From positions 1 through 11,477 of the forward strand of contig JARBUQ010000082.1 in assembly GCA_029239545.1 (NCBI GenBank): a stretch of 11,477 nucleotides of DNA, in the 5' to 3' direction. Source of the stretch: Paenibacillus sp. (GTDB lineage Bacteria > Bacillota > Bacilli > Paenibacillales > NBRC-103111). The notes beneath the pieces are model-generated. The model had not been told where the DNA came from. It made no database searches and was given only the letters and a program-made list of their open reading frames with translations. This document shows, in pieces, positions 7,502 through 11,477 of the stretch. How positions within the stretch are numbered: the first letter of the stretch is position 1; every line of letters starts with the position of its first letter. A program made the position numbers and the translations under genes.

Positions 7502-7828
7502 TTGGTTGAAGTTATCCAGAGATATAAGCGTTATACGGCAGAAGGCAACAGAATCATGTTGATCATTACCAATGATGAGGATGAAACAGCAGCAGCAGTA
7601 TTTGACTTGGCGCTGCTTCCTGCGCTGAATCACTTCGGTATCCCATACAGGGTAGTGGACCGGGCTGAAGGCTCGTTGACCGGCTTCTTGCGGGAAGCAG
7701 CAGGTGTCGTTCTAGCTCACGATGGAGTGGCGGCTTCTTTACCAGCAGAACAATGGGGGGAAATAGTAACTGCAGCGGAAAATGGGGTTGGAGCCGTGGC
7801 TTCCGAATATTGGCTTGTTCATAGATGA
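7502..7828 (+). CDS. Hypothetical protein, possibly the truncated N-terminal part of a larger protein
   Basis: I do not recognise a named family. From a TTG start the product is 108 residues. I prefer TTG 7502 to the upstream GTG at 7493 because GAGGTGA (7490-7496), an excellent complement to the 16S 3' end, overlaps that GTG and sits correctly for the TTG. The sequence alternates strands and helices: RIMLIITNDEDET, then a helix, FGIPYRVVDRAEG, AAGVVLAHDGV, and a helix ending ENGVGAV. This pattern recalls the start of a Rossmann-like or glutamine-amidotransferase-like domain. The chain stops right after what looks like an internal strand, with EYWLVHR, which suggests truncation. No continuation is evident in other frames in the 74 bases before the next gene. 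It lies 47 bases after the PAP2 gene on the same strand. It may be a decayed fragment or a true short protein. Confidence 0.55.
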   Translation: MVEVIQRYKRYTAEGNRIMLIITNDEDETAAAVFDLALLPALNHFGIPYRVVDRAEGSLTGFLREAAGVVLAHDGVAASLPAEQWGEIVTAAENGVGAVASEYWLVHR

Positions 7829-7902
7829 GCTAATACCGACTGGGCTGGCTTAGGTGACGCTTGCTGTGTGTTGTTGGGATACTGGAAAGCGAGGGAGAGC
7901 AG

Positions 7903-8763
7903 TTGATTAAAATTGGATTAGCGGGATGGGGAGATCATTCCGATCTCTACGCTGCTGGACTGCCTACACAGGACCGTCTGAGTGTTTATAGCCGTTATTT
8001 TAACATCGTGGAAGTGGATAGTTCCTTCTATGCGGTTCAACCCGAACGCAATTTCGTCAAATGGGTCAATGAAACGCCTAAGGATTTCTCCTTTATCATA
8101 AAAGCCTATCAGGGCATGACCGGTCACTTAAGGGGCAAAAATCCGTTCGATAGCACAGATACGATGTTCACGGCATTTATCGATTCCATTCGACCCGTTC
8201 TTGAAGCAGGAAAGCTGAAGACGGTGCTGTTCCAATATCCGCCCTGGTTCGATTGCACGCGTGAAAATGTTGCGGTGCTTAGGGATGCCAAGGAACGGAT
8301 GGGGGGGCTGCCGGTGGCGTTGGAGTTTCGGCATCAATCGTGGTTCACCCCCGCGTTTCATGAGAAAACGCTGACTTTCATGGAGCAGACGGGATGGGTG
8401 CACAGCGTGTGCGATGAGCCGCAAGCGGGAGTGGGCTCGGTGCCGATTGTGCTGCGGACGACCCATCCCGAGGTTACGATGGTGCGATTCCACGGGCGCA
8501 ATACGGATGGCTGGAACAGCAGCAGCCGACCGGACCAGAACTGGCGCGAGGTACGGTACCTATATCGCTACAATTCGGAAGAGTTGGCCGAGTGGGTGGA
8601 GCGATTGCGGGTGCTTGAGCAATGTACCGAGGAGGTGTGTGTCATCTTCAACAACAACTCCGGCGGCGATGCGGCTACGAATGCGCTGGAGTTTATGGAT
8701 ATGTTGGGACTGTCACATCCTGATCTGCCGGAGCCTCCTCCGGAGCAGCTGGGGTTGTTCTGA
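7903..8763 (+). CDS. DUF72 (UPF0759) family protein, YunF-like
   Basis: The 286-residue protein belongs to the DUF72 family, which has a TIM-barrel-like fold and no settled biochemical role. Family signatures appear in order: IGLAGWGDH at the N-terminus, VEVDSSFYAVQP near 36, FIIKAYQGMTGH near 64, LFQYPPWF near 109, ALEFRHQSW near 143, VRFHGRNTDGW near 190 and FNNNSGGDAATNA near 248. I place the start at TTG 7903, preceded by GAGGGAG. The alternative TTG at 7861 adds 14 residues with no homology and has no ribosome binding site. Family members begin immediately before the IGLxGW motif. The gene follows the short hypothetical ORF by 74 bases. Its 3' half is visibly richer in G and C than its 5' half. 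Confidence 0.92.
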   Translation: MIKIGLAGWGDHSDLYAAGLPTQDRLSVYSRYFNIVEVDSSFYAVQPERNFVKWVNETPKDFSFIIKAYQGMTGHLRGKNPFDSTDTMFTAFIDSIRPVLEAGKLKTVLFQYPPWFDCTRENVAVLRDAKERMGGLPVALEFRHQSWFTPAFHEKTLTFMEQTGWVHSVCDEPQAGVGSVPIVLRTTHPEVTMVRFHGRNTDGWNSSSRPDQNWREVRYLYRYNSEELAEWVERLRVLEQCTEEVCVIFNNNSGGDAATNALEFMDMLGLSHPDLPEPPPEQLGLF

Positions 8764-8828
8764 ATAAAATTCTCCACTCTATCCCATATTAAGGCTGTTG
8801 TCATTCCCGTAGAAAGAAGGTAGTCCCA

Positions 8829-9089
8829 GTGTCGAAGCATGACCATAATACAAGCTTGCAAACACAGAACCCGATCTCTCAGGCCCAGAATTCAGTGGAA
8901 AAAGCCCACAAAGCAACAACCCAAGCTCAGTCTCATCCCACATCGATCACTCTGGAACAGGCGGAGAATGCGATTACCAAAGCTGAACATGCCTTGGAGC
9001 AGGCATCCGACAGCGTGAATCAGGGTGCTATCGAGCAAGCTCGAGAGAGCCTGGAGCAGGACAAGCAAGCCTTGGACGATTGCTACTGA
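8829..9089 (+). CDS. Small Gln/Ala/Glu-rich hypothetical protein, probably helical
   Basis: The product is 86 residues from a GTG start, with AAGAAGG centred about 10 bases upstream. I recognise no family. The composition is strongly biased to Gln, Ala, Glu, Ser and Lys, with no hydrophobic membrane segment and no signal peptide. From about residue 40 onward, a repeating small/hydrophobic spacing (AENAITKAEHALEQAS, then IEQARESLEQDKQALDD) suggests an amphipathic helix or coiled coil. The N-terminal 40 residues are polar and probably disordered. It is the last gene of the plus-strand run, 65 bases after the DUF72 gene. The only cysteine is penultimate (C85). A stress-related or spore-associated small protein is possible but is not supported by a motif. 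Confidence 0.65.
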   Translation: MSKHDHNTSLQTQNPISQAQNSVEKAHKATTQAQSHPTSITLEQAENAITKAEHALEQASDSVNQGAIEQARESLEQDKQALDDCY

Positions 9090-9179
9090 ACGTGAATCTC
9101 AACGGATCGTTTCAAAGAAAGCTTGTTACATGAAGATGCATTCCAGCAGGGCTTCTGTTCAGCTTCTCCGCTAAATGTA

Positions 9180-9211
9180 CCCAACACACTCCATCACTGG
9201 GGAGTGTTGGG
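9180..9211. terminator. Strong hairpin between convergent genes, possible terminator without U-tract
   Basis: CCCAACAC-a-CTCC (9180-9192) pairs with GGAGTGTTGGG (9201-9211), an 11-base-pair stem with one bulged A. It lies 4 bases beyond the stop codon of the minus-strand DUF6483-like gene and about 90 bases after the small plus-strand gene. Neither strand has an immediate run of Ts, so it may be a weak or factor-assisted terminator, or a 3'-end stabilising structure. Confidence 0.55.
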
Positions 9212-9215
9212 CACT

Positions 9216-9866
9216 CTAACTCCGTTTTCCCTCCAATTGTTCGATTGCTTCCTGAACTTCCTGCAACGAAAGCCCGCCATTCTGCAATTCTTCCTCATTC
9301 AATTCAAGCAGCTTCTTATAGCTGGCGATCGCTTCCTCGAGCGAGTGCGAGGTTACGTGCCCATCATCAATCAGCTTGAACAGCTCGTTCTCGGCTTCCG
9401 CATAACGGCCGCCTGCCAGGTGATAGCGCCATAATTGTTGGCGATGCCCGGGAGGAATCTCGTAGGGCAGCAGGGCCTCGAGAACGATGGCGATTTCTCC
9501 GTCGTAATCCCGTTTAGGCTCGTCGAGCACGACCGTGAGATAGAGGAACAAGGCGCGGCAATGTCGTTGGTAAGCGGCTGTAGGCTCCCCAAGCATAAGG
9601 AGGAAGTCACCCTCTTCCTTGAAGAGAGTAGCCGTTACGAGAATTTTGTCGTTGCTGGCGTCTGAACCTTGGCGGAGCAAGTCGAGAAGGGCACTGTCCG
9701 TTAGATTGTTAAGCAGTTTGGAGTTCATCCCTAGCAGCCGTTTGAAATATTCGTCAATGTAGAATAAAGCCTCTTTGGGCTCGCGATTCTGCTTGAAGCC
9801 AAGCATGGTGCCGACAATGTGGGAAATTTGTTCAATCATTCGCATAATATAGTCTCTCTGGAACAA
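9216..9866 (-). CDS. DUF6483-like family protein
   Basis: This is a 216-residue soluble, mainly helical protein. The N-terminal signature MFQRDYIMRMIEQ and the following GTMLGFKQNREPKEAL resemble the DUF6483 proteins of Paenibacillus and related Bacillales, whose function is not established. The middle (about 80-180) is built of helix pairs that look TPR-like, for example GDFLLMLGEPTAAYQRHCRA and YHLAGGRYAEAENELFKLI. The C-terminal 35 residues are acidic. There is no signal peptide or membrane segment. The start is TTG at 9866, supported by GGAGG with a 7-base spacer and by the MFQRDY match. It is convergent with the small gene at 8829-9089 and divergent from the DsbA-family gene, from which it is separated by 194 bases that hold no gene and no promoter I could call confidently. 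Confidence 0.85.
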   Translation of the reverse strand: MFQRDYIMRMIEQISHIVGTMLGFKQNREPKEALFYIDEYFKRLLGMNSKLLNNLTDSALLDLLRQGSDASNDKILVTATLFKEEGDFLLMLGEPTAAYQRHCRALFLYLTVVLDEPKRDYDGEIAIVLEALLPYEIPPGHRQQLWRYHLAGGRYAEAENELFKLIDDGHVTSHSLEEAIASYKKLLELNEEELQNGGLSLQEVQEAIEQLEGKRS

Positions 9867-10060
9867 ATCGATTCCTCCAATAGGCGGGTTGAATTGTAAC
9901 TAGCATACCTGCTCTTGAAGAACATACGCAAGTTGAGGCACGGCGTTTCAACACTTGGACACTTGTATGGATTTGAGGTAGACTATAGGTGAGGGACGAA
10001 CGTTTAATAAGTTACTATAAAATTGCTGTACTATTGTTTATAAACGAAGGAGGAATTCAT

Positions 10061-10690
10061 ATGCAAATTCAAGTATTCCATGATACGGTCTGCCCATGGT
10101 GCAGAATCGGCAAGGAGCATCTGTTCACTGCGCTCAAACAATGGGGACAGCCTGTAGAGATCCAATGGAGAGCCTTCCAGCTAGATCCAACTACGCCCAA
10201 AGAAGGGTTGCCCTTCAAGGAAACGATGACCAAGAAGTTCGGGGGGAGAGCCGATCTTCCGCAGTTGTTCGGGCAAGTGGTGCAAGCCGGAGCAGCGGCA
10301 GGGGTTAAGTTTGATTTTGATAAGGTGGAACGCATGCCCAATACGATTCTGTCCCACCAGATGATTGCTCTCATGCCGGAAGAGCTCAGCACGGAGTTTG
10401 TGGAAGCGGTGAATCGTGCTTATTTTGAAGAAGGCAAGGACATTGGGCAGTTGGAAGTGCTGCTGGAGCTGGCCGCTGAGGTTGGCGCTGACATGGGCAC
10501 GCTGAAGGCCCAAATCGAGCGTGGTGAAGGCCTCGAGGAAGTAGAGGAGGACTTCAATTTTGGACGTCAGGTTGGAATTACGGGAGTGCCCTTCTTCGTG
10601 CTCGCAGGGAAATATGCTTTGACTGGTGCTCAACCAGTGAGTGCTTTCCTGCAAGCATTTGAACAGGCTTCATCATCCAAGCAGGCTTAA
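10061..10690 (+). CDS. DsbA-family thiol oxidoreductase, FrnE/YwbO-like
   Basis: This is a thioredoxin-fold protein of the DsbA superfamily, in the FrnE-like branch of predicted dithiol-disulfide isomerases/oxidoreductases (209 residues). The active-site motif C11-P12-W13-C14 follows the first strand MQIQVFHDTV. The cis-proline loop G175-V176-P177 precedes FFVLAGKYALTGAQP, and the helical insertion lies between about 45 and 165. There is no signal peptide, so it acts in the cytoplasm, as usual for this branch. B. subtilis YwbO is a likely relative. The ATG at 10061 has a near-perfect AAGGAGG 7 bases upstream. The frame stays open to 9989, but that extension lacks a ribosome binding site and would precede the conserved N-terminal strand. 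The gene appears to be monocistronic, with tandem hairpins after it. Confidence 0.92.
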   Translation: MQIQVFHDTVCPWCRIGKEHLFTALKQWGQPVEIQWRAFQLDPTTPKEGLPFKETMTKKFGGRADLPQLFGQVVQAGAAAGVKFDFDKVERMPNTILSHQMIALMPEELSTEFVEAVNRAYFEEGKDIGQLEVLLELAAEVGADMGTLKAQIERGEGLEEVEEDFNFGRQVGITGVPFFVLAGKYALTGAQPVSAFLQAFEQASSSKQA

Positions 10691-10718
10691 TTGCTGCGGA
10701 TTAGGATCGCCATCTACA

Positions 10719-10740
10719 GCGGTTCGTTAACCGAAGCCGC
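10719..10740 (+). other. GC-rich hairpin in the 3' untranslated region of the DsbA-family gene
   Basis: GCGGTTCG (10719-10726), loop TTAAC, and CGAA-g-CCGC (10732-10740) form an 8-base-pair stem with one bulged G. It starts 28 bases after the stop codon and precedes the stronger terminator hairpin. No T-run follows, so it is probably an accessory or mRNA-stabilising structure. Confidence 0.5.
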
Positions 10741-10752
10741 GTAAGCTAAAGA

Positions 10753-10780
10753 AGGACCTGGCGTTTGTCCGCCAGGTCCT
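10753..10780. terminator. Bidirectional intrinsic terminator between convergent genes
   Basis: A perfect stem GGACCTGGCG (10754-10763) and CGCCAGGTCC (10770-10779) with loop TTTGTC is extended by an A-T pair. The plus-strand reading continues TATTAATT and the minus-strand reading TTCTTT. The structure ends 5 bases from the minus-strand gene's stop codon (10788-10786), so it can serve both genes. Confidence 0.8.
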
Positions 10781-10785
10781 ATTAA

Positions 10786-11115
10786 TTATGATCCCAGTCC
10801 ATTCAATGAATACTCAGCTTCCTTGTCGAACGTCTCAAGCAGCTCCGTTGCGCGGTCAACATCCTTCTTATGCACGTCCAGCTTCACATTGGTTGCACCC
10901 TCCGTGTAAGCTCCCCCTTGGACTGCACCCATAGTTGGACTATCTTCAGAGCGCAGCTTGCATTTTACTTGATTAGCCTTCAGGAACGCATATTTGGTAT
11001 GAACCTCGTCCGCTGTATTTCCACTTCCTGCGAGCATTGTTGTCCAACTTCGACCTCGCATCACCAGTCCCGCAATAATCAGTGCGGCAACCACTACAAT
11101 AATCGCCAATTCCAT
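10786..11115 (-). CDS. Small membrane-anchored protein with a DUF2007-like domain (tentative)
   Basis: The 109-residue product has one N-terminal hydrophobic segment (about residues 3-19, ELAIIVVVAALIIAGLV) and then a basic RGR, which suggests a single membrane anchor with the C-terminal domain in the cytoplasm. The soluble part has the layout of the DUF2007 putative signal-transducing family. A helix, TKYAFLKANQVKC, followed by a strand with a charged turn (about 41-58), is joined to a Gly-rich loop (63-74). The strand VKLDVHKKDV and helix RATELLETF follow (77-96). The match to DUF2007 is by general pattern only and may be wrong. The ATG at 11115 has AAGGTGG about 8 bases upstream. It appears monocistronic and ends at a shared terminator. 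Its function is unknown. Confidence 0.72.
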   Translation of the reverse strand: MELAIIVVVAALIIAGLVMRGRSWTTMLAGSGNTADEVHTKYAFLKANQVKCKLRSEDSPTMGAVQGGAYTEGATNVKLDVHKKDVDRATELLETFDKEAEYSLNGLGS

Positions 11116-11233
11116 AACAAAGCACCACCTTAATCAGATTGTTGAATCGCCCTGCAAAGCTTAGCGCAACACTGCGCCTTGAAGGGTAATTTTGGGCTGA
11201 GTAACGGATGTCCTTCTGCATAGGAGACGTTGT

Positions 11234-11264
11234 ATTATACTTGATTCTTGTTGTGCAAAAAACA
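11234..11264 (-). promoter_or_regulatory. Candidate promoter for the small membrane-anchored protein
   Basis: The minus strand has a perfect TATAAT at 11234-11239. Upstream, at 17-20 bases, is only a T-rich stretch (TTGTTTTTT), so the -35 is poor. It would give a leader of about 110 bases that contains the stem GGCGCA/TGCGCT (11163-11178). A short inverted repeat CTTGTT/AACAAG (11247-11266) overlaps the -35 region. Confidence 0.4.
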
Positions 11265-11318
11265 AGTATGTTATATGGTTCGAACGTCTATGACAAATGT
11301 TGGGGGTACAAATAGACG

Positions 11319-11426
11319 TTATCCGCCCTTGCTTCTTATTAAACCGATGATGAGAGTTCGAAACACCGAAAACCTCAAAAAAAAGGCGGGTGTAATGACC
11401 CAGATACCTTCTGCTAAAATATTCAT
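11319..11426 (-). CDS. Possible 35-residue hydrophobic small protein
   Basis: The minus-strand frame from ATG (11426-11424) to TAA (11321-11319) encodes MNILAEGIWVITPAFF and then LRFSVFRTLIIGLI, ending in basic RSKGG. It is rich in Ile, Phe and Leu and could span or associate with the membrane. A GGAG lies 9 bases before the ATG, a reasonable ribosome binding site. An in-frame ATG three codons upstream has no proper spacing, and an in-frame TGA further upstream bounds the frame. The frame is too short to exclude chance, and I recognise no family. A codon-level comparison with relatives would decide it. Confidence 0.3.
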   Translation of the reverse strand: MNILAEGIWVITPAFFLRFSVFRTLIIGLIRSKGG

Positions 11427-11477
11427 TGTTTGCATCTCCACATTATGGTAGATTCAGAGAGAATATCACTCATTTCC

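Larger units (their letters stand above)
11116..11477. other. Right-end region without a convincing long gene
   Basis: These 362 bases hold the candidate promoter and leader of the minus-strand gene at 10786-11115 and the possible 35-residue ORF at 11319-11426. A 67-codon plus-strand frame from TTG 11248 has no ribosome binding site and an implausible composition. I see no RNA gene, repeat or mobile-element end. A gene may begin just beyond 11477. Confidence 0.5.

Noticed and set aside
7567..7598. Short CAG/GCA repeat in the 7502-7828 ORF
   Set aside because: It is only four units encoding alanines, within normal coding variation.
8128..8493. 121-codon minus-strand frame opposite the DUF72 gene
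   Set aside because: Its His/Arg-rich shadow composition and position antisense to conserved DUF72 motifs argue against it.
9989..10060. 24-codon extension of the DsbA-family protein
   Set aside because: It lacks a ribosome binding site and precedes the conserved first strand. ATG 10061 has AAGGAGG at 7 bases.
10181..10654. 157-codon minus-strand frame opposite the DsbA-family gene
   Set aside because: It is an antisense shadow. The plus strand carries the CPWC and cis-Pro motifs.
11248..11451. 67-codon plus-strand frame from TTG
   Set aside because: It has no ribosome binding site, an unlikely composition, and lies over a promoter-like region.
1..11477. Search by eye for CRISPR arrays, tRNA/rRNA genes, transposase genes, IS ends and phage or defence genes
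   Set aside because: No supporting repeats, RNA folds or protein motifs were seen. The window reads as an ordinary chromosomal region.

Overview
The window looks like chromosomal DNA from a Bacillales bacterium, most likely Paenibacillus or a close relative. The reasons are roughly balanced base composition, strong GGAGG-type ribosome binding sites with frequent TTG/GTG starts, and gene types common in that genus. These types are a GlpP antiterminator, a YteP/YtcP/lipoprotein sugar importer with a transmembrane AraC regulator, a DUF6483-like protein and a DUF72 protein. I assign this from protein and signal recognition only; no database search was run.

Layout. (1) Positions 1-409 (+) hold the 3' part of glpP, the glycerol-operon antiterminator, cut by the window edge. 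(2) A bidirectional terminator at 434-479 separates it from a convergent minus-strand operon (4079 down to 563). That operon encodes, in transcription order, a YteP/LplB-type permease, a YtcP/LplC-type permease and a solute-binding lipoprotein. (3) Behind it on the same strand, but isolated by its own terminator (4248-4272), is a 758-residue membrane-anchored sensor/AraC regulator (6601 down to 4325), the likely controller of the importer. (4) A plus-strand run follows from a candidate sigma-A promoter at 6726-6754: a PAP2 membrane phosphatase, a short possibly truncated protein, a DUF72 protein and a small Gln/Ala-rich helical protein. (5) A minus-strand DUF6483-like gene (9866-9216) converges on that run across a strong hairpin at 9180-9211. 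(6) A plus-strand FrnE/YwbO-type DsbA-family oxidoreductase (10061-10690) converges on a minus-strand small membrane-anchored protein (11115-10786), with a bidirectional terminator at 10753-10780 between them. (7) The right end (11116-11477) has no convincing long gene, only a candidate promoter and a possible 35-residue hydrophobic ORF.

How the genes work together. The clear functional unit is the importer plus regulator. The regulator's extracytoplasmic cache-like domain probably senses the sugar or the loaded binding protein, and its C-terminal AraC domain activates the importer promoter. An inverted repeat, TGGAACA/TGTTCCA, brackets the proximal candidate promoter and is a plausible operator. 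No ATPase or glycoside hydrolase lies in the window, so the importer probably uses a shared MsmX-type ATPase encoded elsewhere. The remaining genes look like ordinary housekeeping or accessory loci. I see no phage, transposon, CRISPR, tRNA or rRNA signal, and no clearly new multi-gene system. The items most worth a second look are the putative operator, the truncated protein at 7502-7828 and the small hydrophobic ORF at 11319-11426.
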